From Uliginosibacterium sp036017065 (GTDB lineage Bacteria > Pseudomonadota > Gammaproteobacteria > Burkholderiales > Rhodocyclaceae), in assembly GCF_036017065.1 (NCBI RefSeq), contig NZ_JAYXHR010000001.1, forward strand, positions 1,364,001 to 1,428,000: a stretch of 64,000 nucleotides of DNA, given 5' to 3'. Under the pieces are notes generated by a model. It ran no database searches. It saw only the letters and a program-made list of their open reading frames with translations, and had not been told where the DNA came from. Both the position numbers and the translations under genes were made by a program. Shown in pieces: positions 32,403-40,938 of the stretch. Each line of letters begins with the position of its first letter. Within the stretch, counting starts at the first letter, position 1.

Positions 32403-33698
32403 TCAGGCCGCGACGAACTCGTTCCACTTGCGGACCATGTACTCGTTCTCGTCCATCACCGCGTTCCAGCAGGCGATGCCGCCCATGCGCTGCTCGTAGG
32501 AGCCACCGTCGCGCACCGAGCCGGCCTTGGCCAGCAACTCGCCGTTCGGGGCCTTGATGTCCTGCGAGGCGGGCTTGCCTTCCATCCAGTAGGCCCACTC
32601 GTAGGCTTCCATCTTGGCCTTGGCGGTCTCCAGCACCGCGCTGTAGTAGCCCTGGCGGTTCAGGTAGGCGCCGGCCCAGCCGTCGAGGAACCAGTTGATG
32701 AACTCATACACGCCGTCGGCCTTCTTGCCGCTGACGGTGCGCGGCACGCCGAAGCCGGCGGCCCAGGCGCGATAGCCTTCCTTCAGCGGCTGGAAGGTGC
32801 AGGCGATGCCCTTGGTACGCACGGCGGTGACGGCCGGCGACCACATCGACTGGATGACCACCTCGCCGGAGGCCATCAGGTTCACGCTCTCGTTGAAGTC
32901 CTTCCACAGCGCGCGGAACTGGCCGGCCTTCTTGGCCTCGATCAGGGTCTTGATCGTCAGGTCGATCTCGGCCTTGGTCATGTTGCCCTTGTCCTTGTAC
33001 TTGTGGATGCCCATGGCCTCCACCACCATCGCGGCATCCATGATGCCGATCGAGGGGATGTTCAGGATCGCGGCCTTGCCCTTGAACTCGGGGTTCAGCA
33101 GCTCCTTCCAGGAATCGATCGGGCGCTTGATCAGGTCGGGGCGGATGCCCAGCGTGTCGGCGTTGTAGACGGTGGGGATCAACGTCATCCACTGCGTCGG
33201 CGCGGCCGAGAATTTTTTCGACCCCTGGCCTTCGAGGAACATCACCTTCTTCGGCGCCGTGCCCTGGTCGCCCACCTTCTTGCCGGCCACTTCGCCCTTG
33301 GTGAACAGCGTGGTGATCTTGTCGGCGTTCTTGATGCGCTTGGCATCGATGGCCAGCAGGTTCCCGGTCGGGATGATCTTCTTCAGCGAGAAGTACTCGG
33401 TGTCGATCAGGTCGAAGCTATTCGGCGCGGTGACGGCGCGCTTGGTCACTTCGTCGGTGGTCACCGGGATGTACTGGATCTCGATGCCGGTGTCGGCCTT
33501 GAATTTTTCCGCAATGGCCTTGTCCTGGTTCACCGCGGTGCCCAGGTAGCGCAGCACGATCTTCTCCTGCGCGTGGACCGCCGGGAACACACCTGCGGCC
33601 AGGATGCCGGCGGTGCCCTTCAGCACCGTGCGGCGGTTCTGGTTCGCGCTCGTGTCGACGTTGTCCTGCTTAGCCTTGTCGGAATCGAATTCAGCCAT
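32403..33698 (-). CDS. Extracellular solute-binding protein (PotD-like), Tat signal
   Basis: 431-aa periplasmic binding protein of the ABC importer. It has a twin-arginine leader near residues 20-44 (NQNRRTVLKGTAGILAAGVF, then PAVHAQ). The mature part begins KIVLRYLGTAVNQDKAIAEK and includes QYIPVTTDEVTKRA and LASGEVVIQSMWSPAVTAVR, typical of PotD/spermidine-putrescine-like proteins. The ATG at 33698 follows GGAG. Tat export of a binding protein is less common than Sec. Substrate by context: purine catabolite or polyamine. Confidence 0.9.
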   Translation of the reverse strand: MAEFDSDKAKQDNVDTSANQNRRTVLKGTAGILAAGVFPAVHAQEKIVLRYLGTAVNQDKAIAEKFKADTGIEIQYIPVTTDEVTKRAVTAPNSFDLIDTEYFSLKKIIPTGNLLAIDAKRIKNADKITTLFTKGEVAGKKVGDQGTAPKKVMFLEGQGSKKFSAAPTQWMTLIPTVYNADTLGIRPDLIKRPIDSWKELLNPEFKGKAAILNIPSIGIMDAAMVVEAMGIHKYKDKGNMTKAEIDLTIKTLIEAKKAGQFRALWKDFNESVNLMASGEVVIQSMWSPAVTAVRTKGIACTFQPLKEGYRAWAAGFGVPRTVSGKKADGVYEFINWFLDGWAGAYLNRQGYYSAVLETAKAKMEAYEWAYWMEGKPASQDIKAPNGELLAKAGSVRDGGSYEQRMGGIACWNAVMDENEYMVRKWNEFVAA

Positions 33699-33851
33699 TT
33701 TCATCTCCATGCCTGGTGGTAAGTGAAAGTGGTGCAACGGTTGTTGCATCCTGTTGTTACTGGGGTGCCGGCCCCGTCGCCCCGGCTTGACGGGAAAAAT
33801 CTTGCGGTCGTGCGTGCGCTCGCATGTGCTGTGGTGTCGTGGTCGCTGCGC

Positions 33852-34844
33852 TCAACTCGCCAGACGGTGCACGTCGGTGGCGCTCCACTGCGCGAACATC
33901 CGCTCGCCCGGCGAACAGGGTGCGCGGAAGAAATCGGCCTCGGGCAACATCACCGAGAACTCGTCCTGCTGCGGCAGGTTCATGGTCACCAGCACGTAGG
34001 TGCCCTGGTACTCCACGCCCAGCACGTCGCCGGCCATGGTGTTGTCACCCGCTGCATCGCGCGACAGGCGCACCTTGTCGGCGCGCAGCGCGATCTTCTC
34101 GTCGCCGACGCGGATCACGTTGTGGCCGCCCAGGAACTTCGCGACGAACTCCGAGGCCGGCGCGTTGAACAACTGGTGCGGCGAGGCCACCTGCTCGATG
34201 AGGCCCTGGTTCATCACCACCACCTGGTCGGACAGGGCCATCGCCTCTTCCTGCGAGTGGGTGACGTGGATGAAGGTAAAGCCGAGGTCGTGCTGCCAGC
34301 GCTTCAGCTCGGCGCGCATGCGGATGCGCAGGAAGGGGTCCAGCGCGGACAGCGGCTCGTCCAGCAGCAACACACTGGGCTCGGTGATCAGCGCGCGCGC
34401 CAGTGCCACGCGCTGCTGCTGGCCGCCGGAGAGTTCGGAAGGCTTGCGCTCGGCGTAGGGCGTCATCGCCACGCGCTCCAGCAGGTCCTGCGCACGCTTG
34501 TGCCGTTCGGCCTTGCCGATGCCGCGCATCTTCAGGCTGAAGGCCACGTTGTCCAGCACGGACAGGTGCGGGAACAGCGCGTAGCTCTGGAACATCATCG
34601 CGGTGCCGCGCTCCGCCGCCGGCAGCAGCGTGATGTTGCGACCGCCCAGCAACACGTCGCCATCGCTGGCCAGCTCGTGGCCCGCGATCATCCGCAGCGT
34701 GGACGTCTTGCCGCAGCCCGAGGGGCCGAGCAGACAGCAGTAGCTGCCGGCCGCCACGCGCAGGTCGATGGCATGCACCGCCGTGACATTGCCGTAGCGC
34801 TTGGTCAGCTTGACGAGTTCCAGATCCGCGGATTTCTGCTGCAT
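33852..34844 (-). CDS. ABC transporter ATP-binding protein (PotA-like)
   Basis: 330-aa ATPase energising the importer. Walker A GPSGCGKTSTLRMIAG, Q-loop FQSYALFPHLSV, signature LSGGQQQRVALARAL, Walker B VLLLDEPLSALDPF and the H-loop FIHVTHSQEEAMALSD are all intact. A C-terminal TOBE-type regulatory domain follows (GGHNVIRVGDEKIALRADKV). It is the first gene of the run potA-potD-potB-potC-gntR-racemase-uraH. Confidence 0.94.
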   Translation of the reverse strand: MQQKSADLELVKLTKRYGNVTAVHAIDLRVAAGSYCCLLGPSGCGKTSTLRMIAGHELASDGDVLLGGRNITLLPAAERGTAMMFQSYALFPHLSVLDNVAFSLKMRGIGKAERHKRAQDLLERVAMTPYAERKPSELSGGQQQRVALARALITEPSVLLLDEPLSALDPFLRIRMRAELKRWQHDLGFTFIHVTHSQEEAMALSDQVVVMNQGLIEQVASPHQLFNAPASEFVAKFLGGHNVIRVGDEKIALRADKVRLSRDAAGDNTMAGDVLGVEYQGTYVLVTMNLPQQDEFSVMLPEADFFRAPCSPGERMFAQWSATDVHRLAS

Positions 34845-35193
34845 GTGAGGCCTCCTCGAAGGTTCGAGGGCTTAAAGCATTGCGCATGCCAGGCGCGGAC
34901 GACACATGCAAACCACTGATTCATTTGAAAACACGAAGGTCGCGCAGCGGATTTTTGTATGCAATCCGTGGAGGACTTTGCACGCAACTGGCGCACGCCA
35001 CAGGCGCCTGCCTCAATGCGGGGCGCTGGCAGTCAGCGGATGAATGACAGGGTGCCGAGGGAGCCATTACTTCGCTTGGCCGGAGGGTGATGCCCGCATA
35101 TAGACTTCAAGGTGGTTCCTGCGCCTGCGCCGGGCACGAATCCGTTTGCGAAGCCGAATATCCACACCTACCCCCGAGAAAAGTGGAGGCGTC
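34845..35193. other. Divergent intergenic region between importer and PEP-CTERM array, 349 bp
   Basis: It holds the promoters of the minus-strand importer run and the plus-strand PEP-CTERM array. The element TTGTATGCAA (34955-34964) differs by one base from the TTGTATACAA palindrome seen with some GntR-FCD regulators and is a weak operator candidate. No ORF of note. Confidence 0.4.
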
Positions 35194-35901
35194 ATGCAAC
35201 AAGTCCGGTCGTGGGCGGGCCATCTGCTGGCCTGTCTTGCACTGCTCCTGCCCGTCGCTCCCGCCGCCCAGGCCGCGGCGCTGTACCAATACACCTACAC
35301 CAGCGGCGTGCTGGCCGATCCCGGATGGGGCGACCAGTACCAGGGGGAGCGCTTCACCATCGGCTTCTCGCTGGCACAACCGGTTGCCACGGACACCAAC
35401 GGTTCGCAGGCACTCTCCGCGTGGGGCCGGATCGGTAGCGCCCAACTGCTTCACCCGCGCCCTCCCCCGGATCTGGAATACGGCCCGAGCCCCTTCCCGG
35501 GCGACTACGACTGGATCCTGCAGCCCGTCTATCCGTACAGGGACTCCACGTTCTCGCTCTACGTCGGCAGCCTGGGCACCGACGGCCTTCCGGCCACCTG
35601 GGAGTTCAACCTGGCGGAGTACGAGAACGTCGACATCTACACCACCTTCATCCTCAGCCTGTACAGCCGCTACGAAGGGCCGGACGTCTGGTTCAACGAA
35701 GACGTCTATGAAGGAAACGTACGCACCGCCGGCACAGCGGCTCGCAACACCGTGGCACCGGGCACCTGGGCCGTCGAAGTCATCGAAGTACCCGCCCCTC
35801 CCACGCTCCTGCTGTCCGGCTGTGCCGTCCTGATGCTGGCACTCGCACGCCGCCGCACCACCGATAACAACAACCACCCACCCCAAGGATCGAAACCGTG
35901 A
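35194..35901 (+). CDS. PEP-CTERM sorting-domain protein, array member 1
   Basis: 235-aa secreted protein. Signal peptide residues about 1-29 (SWAGHLLACLALLLPVAPAA, QAA). The mature part opens ALYQYTYTSGVLADP and has GERFTIGFSLAQP, shared with the next three genes. The C-terminus is a PEP-CTERM signal: VPAPPTLLLSGCAVLMLALA then RRR, i.e. motif, hydrophobic helix and basic tail. It should be processed by an exosortase, probably the XrtB encoded at 57371-59119. ATG at 35194 follows GGAGG. Function unknown. Confidence 0.85.
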   Translation: MQQVRSWAGHLLACLALLLPVAPAAQAAALYQYTYTSGVLADPGWGDQYQGERFTIGFSLAQPVATDTNGSQALSAWGRIGSAQLLHPRPPPDLEYGPSPFPGDYDWILQPVYPYRDSTFSLYVGSLGTDGLPATWEFNLAEYENVDIYTTFILSLYSRYEGPDVWFNEDVYEGNVRTAGTAARNTVAPGTWAVEVIEVPAPPTLLLSGCAVLMLALARRRTTDNNNHPPQGSKP

Positions 35902-36608
35902 AGAAACCGAAGTCCAGTGTGAAGATCGGTGCCCTGACGCTTGTGACCAGCCTGCTGCTGCCCGCAGCGGTCCAGGCCGCACCGCTGTACCAGTACACCT
36001 ATACGAGTGGCGCATTCACCGACCCGACGATGGCGGAGCCGCAATTCGTCGGCCAGCGTTTCACCATCGACATCTGGTCACCCACGGCCCTCGGCCTGGG
36101 CAGCCTGCCGACCACCGGCGTCACGGCAAGAGGCACCGCCCCCGGCATCCAGATCGATTTCCCCTTGCCACCGCCGAGCACCTCGTGCCAGCCGGACCCG
36201 TGGTTTCCGGATGGCGGCTGTACCGAGCAGCCTGACTACCCCTACGCCACCTCCGCGCTGAGCCTGCTGGTGTCGGGCCTGGATGCCAATGGGCTGCCCT
36301 CGGGATGGGAACTGTCGCTGGACAGCTCGTGGGTCACGGGCTGGCGCTTCAACGAAACCAGCTACCTCACCCTCAATTCGTTCTACTACAGCGAGACGTC
36401 CTTCGTCGACGACATCTACGGCGGCACGCCCCCCAACCTCGGGCTGCTCGCCCGCAACGTCGAGAACAACCGCGGCAGCTGGCGCGTGACGGTGACGGAA
36501 GTCCCCGCCCCGGCCACCTTGCTGCTGGCCGGCTGTGCGTTTGCCATGCTGGGCTTGGCGCGCCGACGCGTCGACGCGCCAGTCCGGCTTGAAGGGAGGT
36601 CATCATGA
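35898..36608 (+). CDS. PEP-CTERM sorting-domain protein, array member 2
   Basis: 236-aa paralogue of member 1. It starts with GTG overlapping the previous stop (GTGA). A signal peptide ends near VQAAPLYQYTYTSGAF, followed by FVGQRFTIDIWSP. A short Cys pair lies in TSCQPDPWFPDGGCTEQP. The C-terminal signal is VPAPATLLLAGCAFAMLGLA followed by RRR. Probably an exosortase substrate anchored or released at the cell surface. No catalytic motif seen. Confidence 0.85.
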   Translation: MKKPKSSVKIGALTLVTSLLLPAAVQAAPLYQYTYTSGAFTDPTMAEPQFVGQRFTIDIWSPTALGLGSLPTTGVTARGTAPGIQIDFPLPPPSTSCQPDPWFPDGGCTEQPDYPYATSALSLLVSGLDANGLPSGWELSLDSSWVTGWRFNETSYLTLNSFYYSETSFVDDIYGGTPPNLGLLARNVENNRGSWRVTVTEVPAPATLLLAGCAFAMLGLARRRVDAPVRLEGRSS

Positions 36609-37303
36609 GACAACACGCCATCCGCCTGCTCGCATCAGCCGGCATCATGGTCGGCGCGGGCCTGCCCGCGACATCCGTGGCCGTGCCCCTGTACCAGTAC
36701 TCGTACACCAGCGGCGCGCTCGACGAACCGCTCGGTCCCGGTGCGCCGGTTTCGGAGTACACCGGGCAACGCTTCACGATCAGCTTTTCAACCTGGGCGC
36801 CGCTGGCCGCGGGCGTCCTCGACGTTGCCGACGTGCGCGCCAATGCCAGCATCGGGAGCCTGAGTTTCGGCTTCCCCCTGCCGCCACCCGCGACCACCTG
36901 CGTCCCCGACCCCTGGGGTCCGCCGGATGCGCCCTGCATAGAGCAGCCGGTGTATCCCTACGATGAATCGAGCTTCAACCTCACCGTCCTTGCGCTGGAT
37001 GCGGGAGGGCTTCCGACGGAATGGTCGCTGGGCTTCGTTCACATCCATCGCTACGACCCGCGCTCCTTCGACTACACCTACGACAACTTCCTGTCGGACA
37101 ACGTGGCCGGCCAACTCCAGGAGCACTTCATATACGGCGGGGCACTCTCGCCCGGTCCGCTGGCATGGAACATCAGCGAGCCAGGGATCTGGCGTCTCGA
37201 CGTCAGCGAGGTGCCTGAGCCGGCAACGCTGTTGCTGGCGACGCTGGCGTTGGCGATCGGTGGCTGGTCGCGTCGGCGAACCCACGAACAGGCGGACTGC
37301 TGA
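36605..37303 (+). CDS. PEP-CTERM sorting-domain protein, array member 3
   Basis: 232-aa paralogue, start overlapping the previous stop (ATGA). Signal peptide, then VPLYQYSYTSGALDEP and YTGQRFTISFSTW. It keeps the Cys-bearing loop of member 2 (TTCVPDPWGPPDAPCIEQPV). C-terminal signal VPEPATLLLATLALAIGGWS then RRR is the most canonical PEP motif of the array. Order and overlaps show that members 1-3 are translated from one message. Confidence 0.87.
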   Translation: MRQHAIRLLASAGIMVGAGLPATSVAVPLYQYSYTSGALDEPLGPGAPVSEYTGQRFTISFSTWAPLAAGVLDVADVRANASIGSLSFGFPLPPPATTCVPDPWGPPDAPCIEQPVYPYDESSFNLTVLALDAGGLPTEWSLGFVHIHRYDPRSFDYTYDNFLSDNVAGQLQEHFIYGGALSPGPLAWNISEPGIWRLDVSEVPEPATLLLATLALAIGGWSRRRTHEQADC

Positions 37304-37315
37304 CGGAGGGGCGCC

Positions 37316-37966
37316 ATGCGCAATACGTTCATCACGCTGCTGCGGCTTGTGGGGCTACTGCTCCTGCCCGCAATGGCGCACGCCGCGCCGGTGTTCCATT
37401 ACACCTATGTCAGCGGCGTGCTGGGCGCCCACCAACTGGATCACCCCGACCCGGCGTTCGTGTCGCAACGATTCACCATCGACCTGTGGACGCCCGCAGC
37501 GCTTTCGCTCGGTCTCATGGAGTTCGAAGGCGTTCGGGCGCGTCTGGATGTACCGGGTGCCCTGCGGGTGTCCGTCCCGCTGCCAGAGTGCACACCTGCC
37601 AGCGCGCCGTTCGAGGCCTGTCGCCGCGATGACGGATGGCCCGTCGAAACGCGCAGCTACGTCAGTCTCCTGGTCGACGCTTTCGACGTACACGGCCTGC
37701 CTCTGGCCTTCACGCTCAGCGCGGGTGTCGGGAGCACCTTCGAGGGCGAGCATTCCGAGAGCATCGGCTCCTACACCGAGGCCACCGCCGGGGATGCGAT
37801 CGACGCCATTACGAGCATGCGCGGGCGATTCGATTTCCGCATGCATGCCTTCAACATCGAGGAGCGCGGGCAGTGGAGCCTCGCGATAACGGAAGTCCCC
37901 CTCCCGGGCACCCTGGCCCTCGCACTCGCCGGCCTCGCGGGCCTGGGCCTTCGGCGCGGGCGATGA
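37316..37966 (+). CDS. PEP-CTERM sorting-domain protein, array member 4
   Basis: 216-aa divergent member. Signal peptide ends near MAHAAPVFHYTYVSGVLG, then FVSQRFTIDLWTP mirrors the other three. A Cys pair is present in PECTPASAPFEACRRD. The C-terminal signal is VPLPGTLALALAGLAGLGLR then RGR, a VPLP variant. Starts 12 bp after member 3 behind GGAGGGG. It is the last gene of the array; uraD follows after 114 bp. Confidence 0.82.
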   Translation: MRNTFITLLRLVGLLLLPAMAHAAPVFHYTYVSGVLGAHQLDHPDPAFVSQRFTIDLWTPAALSLGLMEFEGVRARLDVPGALRVSVPLPECTPASAPFEACRRDDGWPVETRSYVSLLVDAFDVHGLPLAFTLSAGVGSTFEGEHSESIGSYTEATAGDAIDAITSMRGRFDFRMHAFNIEERGQWSLAITEVPLPGTLALALAGLAGLGLRRGR

Positions 37967-38080
37967 CGCCGCCGGCCGCGCCATCATTCCGGTCCCGACA
38001 AGGAAACTATAAGACGGCTCGCAGGTGGGCGTTTGAACGTGCTGGTACCCTGCGCGCATCGATCACCACCAAGGACGGGC

Positions 38081-38617
38081 ATGTCCCAGCCAAGCCCCAC
38101 TCCACTCACCGTAGCGGCGCTGTCCGCCATGGATCGCGACGCCTTCGTCGCGGCCCTGGACGGGATCGTCGAGCACACCTCCTGGGCGACGGAGCGAGCA
38201 TGGCCGGCACGGCCGTTCGCCGACCGTGCCGCACTCCAGGCGGCGATCGTCGAGGCGATCACGCAGGCCTCGCCCGCGGAACAACTGGCGCTGCTCCGCC
38301 AGCACCCGGAACTGGCCGGGCGTGCCGCCATTGCCAATACGCTGACCGCTGAATCGACCCAGGAGCAGGACCGCGCCGGCCTGCGCAACTGCAGCCCCGA
38401 AGAGTTCGCACAGCTCACGGCGCTGAACGATGCCTACGGCAGACGCTTCGGCCACCCGTTCATCGTCGCGGTGACGGGCATGAATCGCCAGCAGGTGATG
38501 GCGCTTTTCGAGCAACGGCTGAAGAACGATCCGGATACCGAGCGCGTGGAAGCGCTGAAACAGGTGGGCCGCATCGTGGGCATCCGCCTCAACGACCGTA
38601 TCGTCGACCTGGCCTGA
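38081..38617 (+). CDS. uraD: OHCU decarboxylase UraD
   Basis: 178-aa enzyme that decarboxylates 2-oxo-4-hydroxy-4-carboxy-5-ureidoimidazoline to S-allantoin, the third step from urate. Conserved stretches are IVEHTSWATERAWPARPFAD, LLRQHPELAGRAAIANTLTA with the catalytic His, ESTQEQDRAGL and RFGHPFIVAVTGMNRQQVMA. ATG at 38081. It is cut off from puuD/uraH/puuE by the importer and the PEP-CTERM array and lies on the opposite strand. Confidence 0.94.
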   Translation: MSQPSPTPLTVAALSAMDRDAFVAALDGIVEHTSWATERAWPARPFADRAALQAAIVEAITQASPAEQLALLRQHPELAGRAAIANTLTAESTQEQDRAGLRNCSPEEFAQLTALNDAYGRRFGHPFIVAVTGMNRQQVMALFEQRLKNDPDTERVEALKQVGRIVGIRLNDRIVDLA

Positions 38618-38974
38618 CGTCGCCTGACGTGGCGATGTCGTCGCATGCCGATGAACTGACACATATCGCAGCGATGCCTCGGCGAAGAACTGACGATACG
38701 TTGACGATGGTTCGAACCCGCAGGAGGTGACTGCGGCAGGACGGATCACGCACGAATCCGTACCTGTTTTCGCCTGTTTCCGCCTGTTTTCCCGGCCGCT
38801 GCACCGTGGCCGGTCGCACGGCCGCCGCCGGTAGCCGTCGCAGCATCCGCAGGCACCGTGGAAAGCCGCGCCGGCGCTGCATGTTCTGCTTCCGCATATA
38901 GTCCTTCGTCCACCAGCGCACGCATCGCACGGGTGTTGCTCGTCCTGTGTATCCCTTTCCCGCAAGGGGGCCAC
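38618..38974. other. Intergenic region before the SGNH acyltransferase, 357 bp
   Basis: No credible gene. It contains three 10-bp tandem units, CCTGTTTTCG, CCTGTTTCCG and CCTGTTTTCC, at 38763-38792. TGGCGATGTCGTCGCA at 38630-38645 has GG-N10-GC spacing but poor box identity and is too far from the start to call a sigma-54 promoter. Confidence 0.45.
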
Positions 38975-40855
38975 ATGAAGCACATTCCCGAAGTGGACGG
39001 ACTGCGCGCCGTTGCGGTGCTGAGCGTCCTGCTCTTCCACGTACACCCCGCGTGGCTGCCGGGCGGCTTCGTCGGCGTGGACATCTTCTTCGTCATCTCC
39101 GGCTACCTCATCACCGGCATCATCCTGGCGGACCTGCGCGACGGGAATTTCTCGCTGGCGAATTTCTACAAGCGCCGCATCCTGCGCATCGCCCCGGCCC
39201 TCTTCGTCACCCTGCTGCTGACCGCGCTGGTGTTCTCGGTGCTCACGCCTCCCAGCGCACTGGCAGACCTGCGTGCCTCGCTGATCGCCGCCACGCTGTC
39301 GTACGCCAACTTCTGGTTCTACCTGACGGTGGACTATTTCGGCGACAACGCCCTGACGCCGGTGCTGCACACCTGGTCGCTGGCCGTCGAGGAGCAGTTC
39401 TACTTCGTGTTCCCCTTGCTGATGCTGGCGCTATCGGCGACATCGCGACAACGCTGGCGTGTCGCCGTGACGCTGGCGCTGGCGCTGGCGCTGGCGCTGG
39501 CGGTCGCGTCCTTCGTCGCGGCCTGCATCCTGGCCCCGCGCCATGCCTCACTCGCCTTCTATATGCCGTGGTTGCGCGCCTGGGAGTTGATGGCCGGCTC
39601 ATTACTGGCGATGGCACCGCTGGCTGCCCTGACGACGGGCATGCGGCGCGTGCTGTCCATTGCCGGCCTCCTCGCCATCGGCTATGCCATCGCACGCTAC
39701 CGGGAATCCATGGTCTTCCCCGGCCTGTCCGCGCTGCTGCCGGTAGCCGGTGCCGTGGCGGTGATCGCGGGTGCCGGCGGCGGGGGCGTCGGCAACCTGC
39801 TGCTGCGCTTTCCCCTCATGCAATGGGTGGGGAAGATCTCCTACTCGCTCTACCTCGTGCACTGGCCGCTGGTCTGCCTCGCCTCGCTGCTGTTCTCGCT
39901 CTATCCGATGAAGATACGTCTCGCGATACTGGTGGGCAGCGTCGTGCTTGGCTGGCTGAGCTGGCGCTACGTCGAACAGCCGTTCCGGCGCATGAACACC
40001 ACGGCGCCGACGCGCCGGGTGATGATCGGCTTTCCGGCAGCGTGTGCCGCCTTGCTGCTGGCCATTCCGGCACTGCAGCTCGGCACCACGATGCTGTGGC
40101 AGCAGCATCCGGAAGCGGTGCGCTTCTCTTCCGCCCTGAAGACAGATGCCTCCTATTTCCGCACCGGCATCTGCTTCCTGACGCCCAAGTACGACAACAT
40201 GAGCCACTTCCAGCAGGAGAAGTGCCTGGGCGCGCGCGCGCACGACGACGGCGTCCTCGTCATCGGCGACAGCCATGCGGCGAACCTCGTCACCGGCCTC
40301 GCGGCACGCTATCCGCACCTGAACGTGTTGCAGGCCACCGCGGCGGGTTGCCGCCCCACCTATACGACCAGCGGTCCGGCCCATTGCGTGGGGATGGTGC
40401 GCTACATCTATGACGAATGGCTTCCGCGCGACGGCGCGCACGTACGCCACGTGGTCATCGCCGGGCGCTGGGAAGCCAGCGACCTGCCGGAGCTGCGGCG
40501 CGCGGTGGCGCATCTGCGCAGCCATGGCAAGGACGTGGTGGTGGTCGGTCCGTCGCTGGAGTACTACGTTCCCGTCCCCCTGATCCTGGCGTACGAGCAG
40601 ATCTCGGGCTTGCCGCTGCAGGGGCGCCTGATCAAACGCGAGCGGCTGCAACTCGACCAGCATTTCCGGCGGGAGCTGGCGCAGGAGGTCACCTACTTCT
40701 CGCCCAACACCACGCTCTGTTCGAGCGAGGGCTGCCGCCTCGTCCACGAAGGCGCGCCTACTCTCTTCGATCGCGACCACTTCACGCCGGCCGGTGTCGA
40801 ACTGCTGGTCCGCGACTTCCCGCTGCCGGCTTCACGCGCCGGGCGCGCGGGCTGA
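38975..40855 (+). CDS. Acyltransferase 3 family protein with C-terminal SGNH domain (OafA/YrhL-like)
   Basis: 626-aa membrane O-acetyltransferase. The N-terminal acyltransferase-3 domain starts HIPEVDGLRAVAVLSVLLFH, has the R/K-x10-H-type segment and about ten helices to residue 370 (YVEQPFRRMN ends it). The periplasmic SGNH domain has VLVIGDSHAANLVTGL with the catalytic Ser. A later Asp-His pair is in FDRDHFTPAGVELLV. It probably acetylates the exopolysaccharide. ATG at 38975 follows AAGGGGG. Confidence 0.92.
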   Translation: MKHIPEVDGLRAVAVLSVLLFHVHPAWLPGGFVGVDIFFVISGYLITGIILADLRDGNFSLANFYKRRILRIAPALFVTLLLTALVFSVLTPPSALADLRASLIAATLSYANFWFYLTVDYFGDNALTPVLHTWSLAVEEQFYFVFPLLMLALSATSRQRWRVAVTLALALALALAVASFVAACILAPRHASLAFYMPWLRAWELMAGSLLAMAPLAALTTGMRRVLSIAGLLAIGYAIARYRESMVFPGLSALLPVAGAVAVIAGAGGGGVGNLLLRFPLMQWVGKISYSLYLVHWPLVCLASLLFSLYPMKIRLAILVGSVVLGWLSWRYVEQPFRRMNTTAPTRRVMIGFPAACAALLLAIPALQLGTTMLWQQHPEAVRFSSALKTDASYFRTGICFLTPKYDNMSHFQQEKCLGARAHDDGVLVIGDSHAANLVTGLAARYPHLNVLQATAAGCRPTYTTSGPAHCVGMVRYIYDEWLPRDGAHVRHVVIAGRWEASDLPELRRAVAHLRSHGKDVVVVGPSLEYYVPVPLILAYEQISGLPLQGRLIKRERLQLDQHFRRELAQEVTYFSPNTTLCSSEGCRLVHEGAPTLFDRDHFTPAGVELLVRDFPLPASRAGRAG

Positions 40856-40882
40856 GGGTCGCGCAAGCCGAAGGCACCCACG

Positions 40883-40926
40883 AAAAGGGCCGGCACGGTG
40901 GCGTTCTTCCACCGTGCCGGCCCTTT
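40883..40926. terminator. Strong bidirectional terminator
   Basis: 15-bp arms GGGCCGGCACGGTGG and CCACCGTGCCGGCCC flank the loop CGTTCTT, with AAAA before and TTT after. It sits between converging genes (SGNH acyltransferase and EpsL-like) and would stop both. Confidence 0.9.
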
Positions 40927-40938
40927 ACCGGACGCGCT

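Noticed and set aside
38630..38645. GG-N10-GC match as a sigma-54 promoter for the SGNH acyltransferase
   Set aside because: The -12 box is TCGCA rather than TTGCA and the site is about 330 bp from the start, so chance occurrence is likely.
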